Source: Dolomedes plantarius (lineage: Eukaryota > Arthropoda > Arachnida > Araneae > Dolomedidae). Taken from it: a stretch of DNA of 64,000 nt. This document shows, piece after piece, positions 36,114 through 48,320 of this stretch (position 1 is the first letter of the stretch; every line of letters starts with the position of its first letter). The DNA lies in the NCBI GenBank assembly GCA_907164885.2, contig OU015500.1, positions 49,500,533 through 49,564,532 on the forward strand, written 5' to 3'. The notes beneath the pieces were generated by a model that saw nothing but the letters and a program-made list of their open reading frames with translations, was not told the DNA's origin and did no database searches. The translations under genes and the position numbers were made by a program.

Positions 36114-37203
36114 GTATGCCTATACCGACACTCTTAATCTTACAAGCGTCGAAGATGCCATGCTTACAGCCTACGCTGCCAAGAAGTACCTTTTGCCCCA
36201 TTTGCTACGTGAATGTTTCGTCTTCATCGAGGCACACGTCTCACCAAAAAATGTTTGCCAAGTATATGAATTTGCAGCTGTTTTAGAGGCCCATCACCTC
36301 ATCTATGAATGTCTCAATATCATCGACAGACAGACCCATCACGTTCTCACCTGCTCCACTTTTCCCGCCATCTCAGTCGCAACGCTGGAGACCATCGTCG
36401 GCCGACCTTACCTCAATATTTATTCAGAATTTTCTCTGTATTCAGCTGTTCACCTATGGGCTGAAGAGGAATGCAAGAGACGGAACGTCGAAATCGAGAT
36501 GGAGAACTTGAGGATAGTATTAGACAGCGTCTTGCCGCACGTCCGCTTTCTAGCCATGACAGCAGAAGAATTCTGCAAAGGCCCAGCCAAGAATGGACTT
36601 CTATCTAAAGACGAATGTTACGCCATTTTCATGAATCTTGCTATTCCGGGCATTGTGCCCATGCCCAAAGGACTTTCTTCAGACATGACCAAACGGACTG
36701 TCCCTCCTGACTTCTTCATTGCAACTCGGTTCAGCCCGACAGGTTTCCATTCACCGGTGAGACCTGTCCGAGTCTGCGGAATAAGATTTACAGTGACCAA
36801 CCACGACATCTTTCTAGTTGGAGTGGGATTTCCAGTCCGGTTAGACACCAACTACTTTTCGGTGCGGCAACCAAAGTTCGACGGCTCCCTCCGATTCCTG
36901 TACAAGATACAGGAAGACAAAATCGAGAGAGAAGATATGCAAGTGAACTTCAGTCTGGCCAGGGACAAAGACGTGCGTCTGAGACTGAGAAAAACTTACT
37001 ACGTGAGGAAAGGTGTTGAATGTGAACTTGAGCTGCACGTTAATTCGATGCTAGCAGAAGACGTTGTCATCCCCAACATGAGGAATCGAAAGAAAGAGGA
37101 CACTGTGGATGGAATTACGTTCCACTTTCACCAGTTCAACAGGGGACAGGCCAGTAATGCCTCAGAAACTATGGAATTCTCTGAGATTTATTACTATTTC
37201 TGA
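36114..37203 (+). CDS. BTB/POZ-BACK protein (BTBD1/2/3/6 family), last coding exon
   Basis: This exon encodes residues 79-441 and ends with TGA at 37201-37203. Residues 80-113 complete the BTB fold (YAYTDTLNLTSVEDAMLTAY). A BACK domain follows at about 115-215 (HVSPKNVCQVYEFAAVLEAH and SLYSAVHLWAEEEC), and a C-terminal PHR-like beta domain at about 280-441. BACK domains pack against cullin-3 complexes, and PHR domains bind partners. The total of 441 residues fits the family. The extreme C-terminus (EFSEIYYYF) is less conserved than vertebrate BTBD6. GC content is well above the surrounding DNA. The acceptor is TTTTAG|G at 36113/36114. No stop or frameshift is present, so this is an intact gene. 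Confidence 0.93.
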
Positions 37204-40200
37204 AGAGGGAATTATGTGGATCCCTTGCATCAAAATCTTTAACTGGTATATGAAATACCACTGATTTGACTTGTGACAAAGAACCATGATTGTTCGCGAT
37301 AAATGTCGCCAAGCAAGGATTTCGTTGTGCTGGATCTTAAGCACTGATATATATATATACTCGTACATATATATATATACTCGTACTAGTGCTTTTAATT
37401 ACTGAAAATTGGAAAGAGAAAATATTTTTATTCTTAAGAATTTTTTACATTTCTAAAAGAATAGATATCAAAGTTATTCTTATTCTCTTTATTATTTTGA
37501 TTTCAAATGTATTCCATTAAGCATGGCTTTTCTATATTCTTGTAAATAATTCTTTTTATTTAAATAAGGAACTATTTTAAAAGCTGAATTTTTGTAAATA
37601 CACATTATTCGTACATATATCTAAATGTCTTCTGAATCATGGCTTTTTGTAAATAAGCATTTTTCAATCAAATCATACATGTCTTAAAAGTTGAAAATAT
37701 TTTTCTCATATAATACGGGCTTATAAATTCTTAGGCATATCTTAACTTTTTCCTCTCTAATTGCTCATTTGAGTGTGAATTTTTATTAGCATACAGCTCG
37801 TGTCGAAAACATTTAAAAATACATATAAATATAAAAGTTCTACCTCTTGTTGTATCTTTAAAACTTTAAACTCTAATTTAAAACCTTAAATTAATTTGAA
37901 AATTAAACAGGCTGGCTGAAATTTAATTGATAGGAAACTCGAAACGTACACTGCAACAAGAGTCTGGAATATAACAAGTGATTAAACAGAGTATATTTAT
38001 TGCACTTCTACGATATCATACTTAATTTATCTTACGTGTTACAACTTATGCATAAAAAAACATACTTTAGCTTACAATAATTTAATCAAATATATAAAAT
38101 GAACACATAAAAATTATTGCTGTTAATTTGTATCATGCGAAAATTCTTCTAATAATTAAAAATATTTAAATTAACAAATATAAATGCTATTGTAGTATAA
38201 TGTTGTGGCTGTGATTTACATTTGAATTATAGTGTATCTTATACTAAATCAAGTTTAAACAAATGACAGACTGATATAACCAATCATAAATGGGTTACAA
38301 ACTAATATATAAAATTATAAACGAATAACAGATTAATATAAATAGCCATTACAAATAAAAAACCCCGAAAACAAACAAATATGTACAATTATAAACGAAT
38401 AACACACTAATATAAACAAATACAATGAAAAATGAACTAATATAAACAATTATAAAGTAATAACAAACTAATATAAACAATCATAAACTAATGACAAACT
38501 TATATAAAGAATTATAAAGAATTAAAATTAATAATGCAACTATTATTATATAAAGAACCAGCTTATTAAAACAATATTTTAAATACAATAATTTGTGAGT
38601 TACGCTATTATGGTGAAAAAGGTTTGTGCAATTGCTTTCTGTTACGGAGCACAGCATTTTTCTACACCTGATGGAAATTATTTACAACTAACTTAAAAAT
38701 CTTACAATAAGCAATAAAAAATTTTTAGCTTCGTAATGAATTAAAATTGTTTTTACTTTTAGGATATACATAATTTGGGAACGGCAATGAAATAATATTT
38801 GCTCCATTAGCTCAGAAATTAAGTTTCTTCTAATTGTAAATGTAAGAGAGACTATTTTTACATGATAATAAATAATTTTATTTTCAAGGAAAAGGTCTAA
38901 TATTTATAGAAATAAGGAAAAGTTTGTCAAAGTGCGCTAAAAATATGAAAAAAAAATATTAAAACTGCATATAACCTCATAGCGATTGATCCTGATGAAA
39001 GAAATCTTTCTCAAAGTTATGTTATATAGATTTATTGGTTAAATATTTCGTCAATAATTTCTTTTAAACCTTGAACGACCGTTTACGAGGACCTTGATTT
39101 AAACCAGGCTCTGCAAACTTTGAAGCTTCGGTCACACCGTATGAACTCTAATTTTTTAATGCCATTCCAACAATATTTTCTTTATGAAATTAAAAAAAAA
39201 ATGCTTGAAAAAACATCTTTACTTGTTTTATTTAAAGTCAAAGTGCCTACCCATGATAAATCTTTAGCTCCTAAAACTTTGAATTATATTAATGATACAT
39301 AACATATATGTTTGTAATGTTATGCTGGCTGATTGAAAATAATAATTGATAATAAAGCTTATAAGAACTAGCTTGACACGAAGATGTTCTATACACAAAA
39401 ATGTGATACTTAGTTCTTAAAAAATCTAAAATGCACCAATGTTATGAAAATTAAATGATTGTATAATGTGATTCATATGAATGAATGAAATTGGAATAAT
39501 GTGAACTAACTAAATCTTGTACTTGGGGGAAAATATCTTGAAATGTACTTGTTCATCACTGTATTTGTATGATGTATGGCAAGCACCCCATTTTGACTAA
39601 AATTGTATCTTATCGAATGACTACAGCATTATTTAAATTTGCTTAAAATTAAATTTGAATGTGCATAAATAATATAAAAGAAGCTTATAAAACAGGAGAT
39701 TTCATAACAAAACAAAGATATATTCTAATTTAATACAAGAAACATAATTATGATTTCTAATGTTTCTTTACTTTAGGGTTTATCAAAATATATTGATACA
39801 TAAATTATAAATGTATATGACTTGATTTCGCAAACTTTTAAGTACTGATAAAGTTGTGTCATTTCTATTCAAATGTATAAGCTTTTTTTTCTATGTGTAT
39901 ATAGATATATATGTATATCAGTTAGTTCCAAGTAAAAAATAAATTCTAAAACTATTTTAAAAGATTTTTACGAAATACCATTTTAACCAAATATAAGAAA
40001 TTTAGTTTTTATTTCGTTGATTTCAAATCATTTTCGCTTAACGATATACATAAAAGTTTATGCACAGCATTTCATTGTAAACGTGTCATAGTATTTAATA
40101 TATAAAAATACAATGTTCTACCGTGTAAAATGTGTTGTAATGCAGCCCAAATTTTATGAACACAACTTTTTTTTCTCTCTTTAAAACACTGTCTTATTTC

Positions 40201-40560
40201 TCTTGATACAATTTTTCGCTATATAATCACACTTCATAATTTGAGTGTTAAACTGTATTATGGTATATATTTCAATAATACTATAATAATTATTTAATTT
40301 TTTATGCTGCAACATTTTGTAAACATTTGGAAGTTGAAATATTTTTACATTCTTTTTTAGTTGTCTTAGGTATTGTAATTCCCATATAAAAAGTTATTTT
40401 GTTGCACATCCATAACTGCAGAAATATCATACGTGTTAATAATCGTTTACATTTTTTAATGGACTTTTACAATCTTTATCAATTTTTCCAATGTGCTTAT
40501 TTAGTTCTCTTTCTACAGTAAATATATTTATGTATCAAATGTAAATAAAACAATTTGTCC
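37204..40560 (+). other. 3' flank / probable 3' UTR of the BTB gene
   Basis: No coding sequence follows the stop for several kilobases. Several AATAAA motifs are present, for example at about 40544 (followed by a GT-rich stretch). A long AT-rich 3' UTR is plausible, but the cleavage site is not determinable by eye. A simple repeat of TATAAACAA(A/T)(T/C)A(C/T)AA-like units lies at 38270-38530. A roughly 45-base segment near 40031-40075 (CGCTTAACGATATACATAAA) recurs at 20334-20385. Confidence 0.4.
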
Positions 40561-41143
40561 GTCCTGAATATGTACTTTATTTTACTCCTAATTCTCCTAA
40601 TACGCCTATTATTAAACTTCTCTAATATTCGAAGTTTTGACAGTGAAGAATTTATAACATTATTTTTTTAAACCGAGGTATATATTTTAAATTCCGTTAA
40701 AATATTTTATGTAAAATGAAAAAAAACAATTTCATGAACGAAATTTGCAAATTTATCTATGCAATAGTAACAACGGAACGTCGAAATAAAATTCATATTA
40801 TGTTTACATAGTTATTCAATTATGGGTCAATCCATTTCAAATCACCAAGGAGGTGTTGCTCAACAATTTTAATTTTCCTAATTTTTAACCAAGTTTTCTT
40901 CATGCTTTTATGAGTTGAAAAACATGATTAAAATTTTTTTTTTGACTTTATAATTTTTTTTAGGTGGTCATTTTTAACCAGCTAAGGAGCCATTTTACGG
41001 TGAAAAACGCGTTTCGAGAAAAATGCTGTAGCTGCTTTATTTTTATACTTTTCAAGATGAATAAAAAACTTAAATGTTCAACATGAAATTGTCTATATTT
41101 TAGGTTACTAGAGAATTTTCATTAAACTTAAGGATCTAGGTAA

Positions 41144-44100
41144 AAAAAATGTTTAAAAACGTTAGAAATAAAAGGTCAAACACCCCATTTCGCTACCCTT
41201 ATTTTTTATGAAGGATCTCAGACTCACCTTAAATATTTTTTTCCTGTACAAATTTCTCATAAGACTACTTGTTGTAAAAATTTCAATCGTTAAAACCTTT
41301 CTTTCTTTTTTTTTTTTTTTGTACAGCTTATCAAAAACCGTGTGAAGCCTGTTATTGGTAGTTTTCACTAATTAATATCCCAAAAGGGAATAAGTAAATA
41401 ATTCTGAAAACTTGGGATAATAAATATCTTTGTGATATAAAGCTACCATATAAATTTTATGAGTGAGACATAAGTGGTTTTTCAATTACAGTTCTCTAAA
41501 AATTCACAAAAACGCTGTTTATTTCCCTTCAGTCCAGAGAAAGGAAGTTTTAACTTTTTTCTATATGATGCTTTCTAATTTTTTTAAATATCCAAGATTG
41601 TTCTTTAATTTTAAAATACTAAAACCTACATGAATAAATTGTATCCCTTATGTTTTATTGCAATTTTAAGAACATAAACATAGAAAGTATTAAAATTAGT
41701 AGTATAATTTTATTTTGTTCATTCACTTAAAAATATTTTAATAAAAATATGTGAATGTCTTTTCTTAAGTTACTTTTTCGCATTTAAAAATCTATTTACA
41801 GTATTAAACAGTGCTGAAATTTCATTGTATACCTTTCCTGAGATATTGAATGTTCGTCAAGAAATTGTTGCCAGTTCAATCGGTGTCAATTTGCATGGGA
41901 CTTTAGTGACAGGAACACAAACACTATCATTTTTTTTTTGATTACTTAAATGCAGTTGTTGGTCCTGATGGATGAAAAAAAGCACTAAAATGTCATTGTC
42001 CTCTTCACTTTCATCTTTAACTTTACCGATCCACTAATTATTATTATAAATGCATGCCATGCGGTCGTTATTGTCAAAAAATGAGGCTTTTGTAAGGCTT
42101 TTGTAAGCTCATTCATTTGAATAAGCTTACAAAAGCCTTACAAAGTTTTGAAATCACCAAATCATCAAATCTCTGGCATTTCAAAGCAGTATAGCACCTA
42201 ATTTGATTTTCCCTTATGGATACATACTGATGATAACCTCGAGTCCCTTGTATTGGTACGAAACATTCAAATCTCTTTTTTTAAGCAAAGATTCATTTTG
42301 TATTATTTCCTCTGGGAGATAAAAATATAATTGAGCCCTAATATTTCCTCTGAACAAATCTTAAACATATTTTGCGGTGTGAATATTTGATCACTGTAAG
42401 GTTTTTGAAGACTAGCTCTTGTTACTTTCCGTTTCGTGGTTTCACCAATACCATCGCAAGAATTTTTTTCCGTGCGATTAGGCAAAAAAGTTCCATTCTG
42501 CTGGTATGTCAAAATCGTGTTTGTGTTGGCAAACATTGAGGAAATTCTTTTTGTTTTTGTACTAACTGCTTGCACCATCACTAAAGTAAATAATCTTCTG
42601 TATTCTAGATACAACATTCTTCACCTCATATACAAAGTGTTGTTGAAATGTTTAAGCAGTGGTTGTATCGTGTGTAAGGTGGTCACTAATAATACAAATA
42701 CTTTTACAGCAGATTTGATTGTTTCTTAAAATAACAAACAAAAGGATGTAGTGTAGCCCGTGAATTGGTCCAATGAAAGATCTGAATTTCACCTTGGACC
42801 GTAAATGTATAATTCTCTGAGAAATCTCCAATAACTATACATTCAAAATCTCTAAGATTCTCTTTAAGTACTCTAAAGTGTTGAGCTTGGTGATTTGATA
42901 TAAAATGATGGGAATTTAATGAATCAGTTTTTTTTTCTCAAGAGTTTGTAGAAACTCACCACTAGGTAGAAAATGTGTGATAAGATCAGCTCTATATGTC
43001 TTGACCCACAGTTTGAAATTTATTTCATCGGGCAAGTTATCAATCTCATTCATTAAAAGTTCAAGAAGTACTACTGGTCCAAAACATTCCAAGTATTTAT
43101 TCAGTATGTAGGTTTCATTCTCAATGTCACACACAAAGAAGTCTAACAAAGTCCGGTAATTGGTGTTTAATTTTTACCCTTCTATCATGAATTCAACATT
43201 CTGGTGATATTTACACACATTGTAAGTGCCGGATGTTCTAGGCAGAACACACCATTTTGGCCGGAGAGCACAGAACATTGATCTACCAATTATATGTTCT
43301 GGACGTCTTTGTTTGTAAAGACTAAAAAGCTCATTTAAGGGTATCAAGATTAAACTTTTTTGTTTATATATCTTCACAATGTTAATTTTACCTGAGACAT
43401 TCTGTTTTACCCGGAGAGACAACTGTTTTCATTATCTTGATAACTCAGTTGATAACTTCTTCACTTATCTTATGTCCACCTGATCTTTTACAAAGATTTG
43501 ACAAGATACCTTACTCCTTTATTAATTGTCTTGTTTGTCTTACAAGATACTCAGAAACACCAAAATTTTCCCTAACTTCCTTTTATTGACCATAAATCTG
43601 GTAGGATACAAATGATTTTAATTTTTTCTTTTTATTCACCAAGTTGAATCTTCTTTGAGTTTGCCGATCAAAATTTCATATTCCCTTTAAGCTGATTTAG
43701 AGCAAATCTAGTTTTGTTGTTCCTCTAAATCTTCAATTTCCTGTTTACAGCTATTGCAATTTTATCTGCATTTTTCTGTAAAGCTGACAATCCCATTTCT
43801 TTATTCAGTTTCGTTATTTTACTGATCGTGGACAACTCCAATGTAGCACATATTGAGTTCACTTGATTCAAATTATTTTCTTCCACTAACTGATAAGCGT
43901 CAGGGACAAGTTTTAGGTTTAGATCTAACAAAACATTTATGTTTTAGTTGTTGAAACAAGAATAACAGGCTTTAATACTGATTTTAAAAGTGACTAGTCC
44001 GAAAAAATAGCACAATATTTTTCATGAATTTAATGCTTTACTACTCTAAAACCAGTTAAGTCTCACTCATAAAATTTATATGGTAGCTTTATATTAAAAA

Positions 44101-44375
44101 GCTGTTTATTATCTAAGTTTTCAGAATTTTTAACTCAGTCCTTTTTGGGATATTAATTAGTGAAAACTGCCAAAAACAGGCTTCACACGGTTTTCGATAA
44201 GCTCTACAAAAAAAAGGGAAAAGGTTTTAAAGATTGAAATTTTTGCAACAAGTAGTCCTATGGGAGATTTGTGCAAGGAAAAAATATTTAAGGTGAGATT
44301 GATTTCCTTCATAAAAGATAAGGGTAGCGAAATGGGGTGTTTGACCTTTTATCTCTAACGTTTTTAAAATTTTTT
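41144..44375 (-). mobile_element. Long-inverted-repeat DNA element, degenerate
   Basis: Arms of about 335 bases (41144-41481 and 44047-44375) are inverted copies with roughly 10-15% differences by eye. Shared landmarks are AGGTCAAACACCCCATTTCG at the outside and CCATATAAATTTTATGAGTG at the inside. The 2.6-kb interior encodes, on the minus strand, a decayed transposon-type gene (42916-43931). A further phrase GGGTCAATCCATTTCAAATC at 40825 could be the true left end, with the matching right end lost. I cannot assign a superfamily. Confidence 0.6.
42916..43931 (-). pseudogene. Decayed transposon-type gene inside the long-inverted-repeat element
   Basis: Reading the minus strand from 43931 downward, short frames broken by stops and frameshifts succeed each other. 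A helix-turn-helix-like piece at about 43590-43470 (FGVSEYLVRQTRQLIKE) comes first. Then come LRPKWCVLP and CKYHQNVEFM at about 43280-43180. I recall this His/Cys block from uncharacterised transposon proteins of cnidarians and arthropods. A further 78-codon frame lies at 43149-42916. No known catalytic core is identifiable. The function is taken to be mobilisation of the surrounding element, and the family name is unknown to me. Confidence 0.45.
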
Positions 44376-44772
44376 TAATTTGCTTATTTATTGAGTGATT
44401 AATCTCAGTTCATATCTTTGATCCAGAAATCTCCCCAGCTATTCGAGTGTCCCTCTACAATTGCTTCTTTCTTACTTAATAATCGTCATAATTTATTGTG
44501 GTTCGTTGGTACCTGAGATCTCTCTTTGTAGTGTAACCTATCGGTCTGGGAAGACACTTGCCATCTGGTCAACGGAGTTGTGAGAAAACAAAATGAATAG
44601 AGAATGTTCTTGAAGGAGGGGCCGCTTTTGCAAATTCGTATAACTCCAAGCAATATTGTATCTAGGTTTCGCCCCCTTTTTTGTGAGCTCCTCGGCAAGC
44701 CTTAACAGAAGAGTACGCTGAAGGAAAAAAAATTTCAAATGCAGAATTTCTCTTAATACGGGAGTTGCTATT

Positions 44773-45038
44773 TTGGACAAGCTGAAGCGGCTCTCCTCAT
44801 CTCGTGAGATTCATTTACAGTGGATCCCTTCCCATATAGACCTTGCCGGTAACGAGAGTGCTGATACCCTTTTTAAAAGAGGTGCTGCAGAGTCCATGGA
44901 TAGGCCGGCGCCTCTGACATATACTGAACTGTATTCTAAACATAACTGTCTTGTAAGGTCTGCATTCGCCATCCCCACCCCCCCCCCCGTACATCATTGG
45001 TACCAGGGTAATCGCCCCGGTGGTTCTCTGTCCCTCCG
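44773..45038 (+). pseudogene. LINE RNase H domain, 5' half of an interrupted copy
   Basis: The frame reads LDKLKRLSSSREIHLQWIPS then HIDLAGNESADTL, a LINE RNase H block, and runs to PGGSLSLR at the insertion point. The copy continues at 48047 beyond a 3.0-kb insertion, and both sides carry the duplicated GTCCCTCCG. The region before 44773 may be more of the LINE, but it is too broken to assign. Confidence 0.75.
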
Positions 45039-45835
45039 GCATATGAGCAAACTGTACTTGGATAGAAACCTGGCGGATAATGCGCGCTTGCCATTGGCTG
45101 CTGTTGTCCCGTTTCTATTCAAAGCGCCGTAATGCGATCAAAACAAACGCCATCTTGACAAAATGGATTTGTTATTGAGACGTATGGATGTTAGAAATGA
45201 AGACTTCCCTGTTCAGTTTCAGAATGTTATTGTTGAAAATTCTGATACAATAATAATAAGAAGTAACTTAAAGTCCATAACGGACAAAAATAATTGTATA
45301 AATAATTGTATAAATAATTGCATAAATAATCTTTAAACGGACATAAAAATTTTATTCCAAGTTGAATAAAATCGGTTCTGAGGGCCAGTGGGAAGAATTC
45401 CTTCATACTGCTTGTAACAGAATTTCTCTTCGGCAGAGCTGGTGCGTCAATCCATGTTCAACCAACATCTATTGCCAGGAAATCTTTAAAAGTGACAAGA
45501 GGTTCGAAACGTTTACTAACTGGCCGTCCAGCTTCAGGTGTATCAGTAAAAAGAAAATGAAGCCATTCCTTATGTACTAATATAAAGCTTAATCAACAAA
45601 ATGCAAAAATGCATGGGCATGGACATTAGCTCACGTTGTTTATTTTTTTTACATTCACTGAAGAAAAAATATACTATGTAGTATTCTGAATTTTCATGCA
45701 ATTAATAATTCTTGCATTAATAAAACAAATGCTAATAAAGTTAAAACCTAGTGTGAGTGTGGTTATAAAAAAAAAACCTCAAAAGGGAAAAATTAAATTT
45801 TTTTTGTTTTAATTTTTTTTCCTTTCAATAAAAAA

Positions 45836-45990
45836 AATGTGACTTGCAAGATATTTTTGTTTTTTCAAAACATCAAACAAAATGTAAATTTAAATAAAAC
45901 ATCAAATAAAGTAGTGTAAAAAATAACAGAAAACTAACTTGGTTCATACACCATGAAATAATAATTTAAAGTTAAAAATGTGACATGCAA
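45836..45990 (+). repeat. Tandem duplication unit 1 (unit 2 at 47230-47335)
   Basis: The unit starting TGACTTGCAAGATATTTTTG and containing AAATAAAACATCAAATAAA and GTGTAAAAAATAACAGAAA recurs after the Tc1 element. The Tc1 inserted at the TA at the start of the second unit (CATGCAAGA|TA). The array is part of the 45039-48037 element. Confidence 0.7.
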
Positions 45991-45994
45991 GATA

Positions 45995-47227
45995 CACTGA
46001 AGTGCCACTGAATTAGGGATAGCAAAGCCTATGCAAATTGTGTAGCGCTGCGCATCATGTATGCGCAAGTGAGGGCGCTGTGGTAACTGCATATATAGCT
46101 CGTACTGTGGTTGTTCTGAATTAGTTGTTGGAATTGCCAGTAAGGGTAAACTGCCTGATTTAGACGCCTTCGATCGCGGACAAATCGTAGGTGCGCGACG
46201 CATGGGCCATTCAATTTCCGAAATCGTCAGACAGCTAGGATTTTCAAGGTCGACAGTGTCAAGAGTATTTCAAGAATACATGGATGGTGAAAAAAAAACT
46301 AGCGATCGGACAAACTGCAAAGGACAATTAGCCTTGACAGTGCGTGGTGAGAGACGGCTCAGGCGTATTGTACGTAGCCAGCGAAGCCAAACATTCGCTC
46401 AAATTACCACCCAGTTTCATGACGGTGCCAGTCGTACAGTCAGTAAACGGACTGTGCAACGCTCGCTTCACCGTATGGGTTTCGGGAGCCGTCGACCTAC
46501 GAGAGTACCATTGCTCTATACTCGCCATCGGGCTGCACGTCTTGCCTGGGCAAGAGAGCACAGAGACTGGAGTGTAGAGGACTGGAAACGAGTAGCATGG
46601 CGTGATGAGTCTCGATTCCAACTACTTAACGCCGACGGGAGGCTGAGAATATGGCGTCAGGCACATGAAGCCATGGATCCTGCATGCCTGGCTGGAACTG
46701 TACAAGGGCATGGTGGCTCAATCATGGTCTGGGGTGTTTTTTCATGACACAGTTTGGGATCTTTGGTGCGTGTACCAACCTCCCTCAATGCAATTCGGTA
46801 CGTAGAGTTGCTGGGTGATCACCTCCATCCGTTTATGCTGTTCTGTTATCCGCACGGTAATGGAGTTTTCCAGCAAGACAACTGTACCTCTCACAAGTCC
46901 CGGTTGGCTACTGGCTGGTTGGATGAGCATTCCTCTGACTTCTCTGTCATGAATTGGCCACCTAGAAGCCCAGACTTAAATCCTATTGAGCATCTTTGGG
47001 ATGTTTTGGAATAAGGCGTGAAAGGCCATCACACAGCACCAAAGAACCTTACTGAATTATGGACAGCTTTAGCCAATATTTGGCAAGCCATTCCCGTGGA
47101 ACGTTTCCAGAAACTTGTTGAATCTATGCCTCGTCGTGTGGCAGCCAGAGGAGGTCCAACTCGTCAAGGCCAGAGGAGGCCCAACTCGTTACTAGGTAGG
47201 TATCCCTAATTCAGTGGCACTTCAGTG
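45995..47227 (+). mobile_element. Tc1-type transposon, 1233 bp
   Basis: The inverted ends are perfect over 27 bp, starting CACTGAAGTGCCACTGAATT. They are flanked by TA (45993-45994 and 47228-47229), the Tc1/mariner target duplication. The length is normal for a full Tc1 element. The single transposase gene inside is inactivated by substitutions only, so the ends could still be recognised by a transposase supplied from elsewhere. Confidence 0.95.
46142..47209 (+). pseudogene. Tc1-type transposase, inactivated by point mutations
   Basis: The frame stays uninterrupted for 1068 bases apart from two nonsense codons: TGA at 46745-46747, right after MVWGVFS (a Trp is usual there), and TAA at 47012-47014, after HLWDVLE (probably a Gln codon). 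The expected ATG near 46142 reads AAG. The N-terminal paired helix-turn-helix is present (FDRGQIVGARRMGHSISEIV). The DDE triad is recognisable: Asp in WRDESRF, Asp in FQQDNCTSH, and Glu in LNPIEHLWD. No frameshifts or indels are seen. The final stop overlaps the right inverted repeat. Close relatives are abundant in spider genomes as I remember them. It cannot make a full protein as it stands. Confidence 0.93.
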
Positions 47228-48046
47228 TATTTTTGTTTATTCAAACAACCAACAAAATGCAAAATTAAATAAAACATTAAATAAACTGGTGTAAAAAATA
47301 ACAGAAATTTAACTTGGTTTATACAACATTAAATAATTTTAAATTATTGTAATTTTATAGTGCATTAAATGGAAAATAAACCAATTTTCCATTATAAAAA
47401 ACAGCATATTAAGCATTTTTCAGCATTCTAGCAGGTGTTTTAGAAAAACACGAATATTCTTTCCATATTTCCTTTCGAATTGATCGATAACAGCGATGAG
47501 TTGGTATAAAGTTTAAAGGAGTTCTTACAATTTTACTTTGTAACTTTTATTACTTTCCCTATCTTCATACAGATGGCATTACCGTTTTCACACATAAGCA
47601 TATTTTCACAGCTTAATTATTTTCGATTGCTGTGATTTCTTGGCAATTTTTAAACTTTTTTTTTCGCCTATTTCAAAATTCATTTTAAATTTATACGCAT
47701 TTTAACTTGTGTTAATCGTATTTTCACCGTGGCTTTATGTCAAATGCGTTGTACTTATCGTCAAATTTCGTGTTTTTCACATACAGTCTTTTATTGGCTA
47801 CGAAACTAATGGTATTTCCTATATTAAGTATTTTAGCATAGAGCATAACGGTATATTATTAAAAATTGATAAGTGAAATCATCATGAGCGCATATACTCC
47901 TTAAAAGCGATACATCTTCGGCTTTGGTCGAAAGGAGCACGCTTGTCAGGAATTGGAATGAATGACAGGACGATTCGACCAATGATAAGCGCGCATTATC
48001 CTCCAGGTTTCTATCCAAGTACAGTTTGCTTATATGCGTCCCTCCG

Positions 48047-48320
48047 GTGCAGCAGAGAGCAGCAAATTACAATAACCCGCTTTCGAAGTGGACACCTCAG
48101 AACACTGACTTATACTGACAAGGAGAAAGTTTTCCTAACTTGTACCAATTGTTCCAAAGGCCAAGCGACTCCGGATCATATCCCAGTATGCTTGGGACTT
48201 GAAAAGGAAGATCTTCTGGAGCGGCCATTGTTGGTCATTGACTTCTTGAGAGTGTGCGGTATCATGGACCTAATCTAGCTTTAATGGGTGACAGGGATTA
48301 GCAACAACAACAACAGAATT
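48047..48320 (+). pseudogene. LINE 3' half: C-terminus and CAA-rich tail
   Basis: It continues the frame from 45038: CSREQQITITRFRSGHLRTL and then CTNCSKGQATPDHIPVCLGL, a CxxC...H...C zinc-knuckle-like end, with a stop at 48276-48278. An untranslated tail ends in ACAACAACAACAG near 48318. The short CAA-type tail is the expected 3' end of this LINE group. Confidence 0.75.

Larger units (their letters stand above)
45039..48037. mobile_element. 3.0-kb TIR element with 9-bp target duplication, inserted in a LINE
   Basis: The exact 9-bp repeat GTCCCTCCG (45030-45038 and 48038-48046) flanks inverted ends of about 55-60 bp that start GCATAT(G/A)AGCAAACTGTAC. Removing the element restores the LINE reading frame without a gap. 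A 9-bp duplication with long inverted ends is the pattern of Mutator-like elements. No MuDR-type transposase is visible, so it is non-autonomous. Without its Tc1 passenger (45995-47227) it is about 1.76 kb. Confidence 0.8.

Noticed and set aside
47833..48018. Minus-strand open frame as a separate gene
   Set aside because: It is the right inverted end of the 45039-48037 element read in reverse, matching the left end at 45050-45100.
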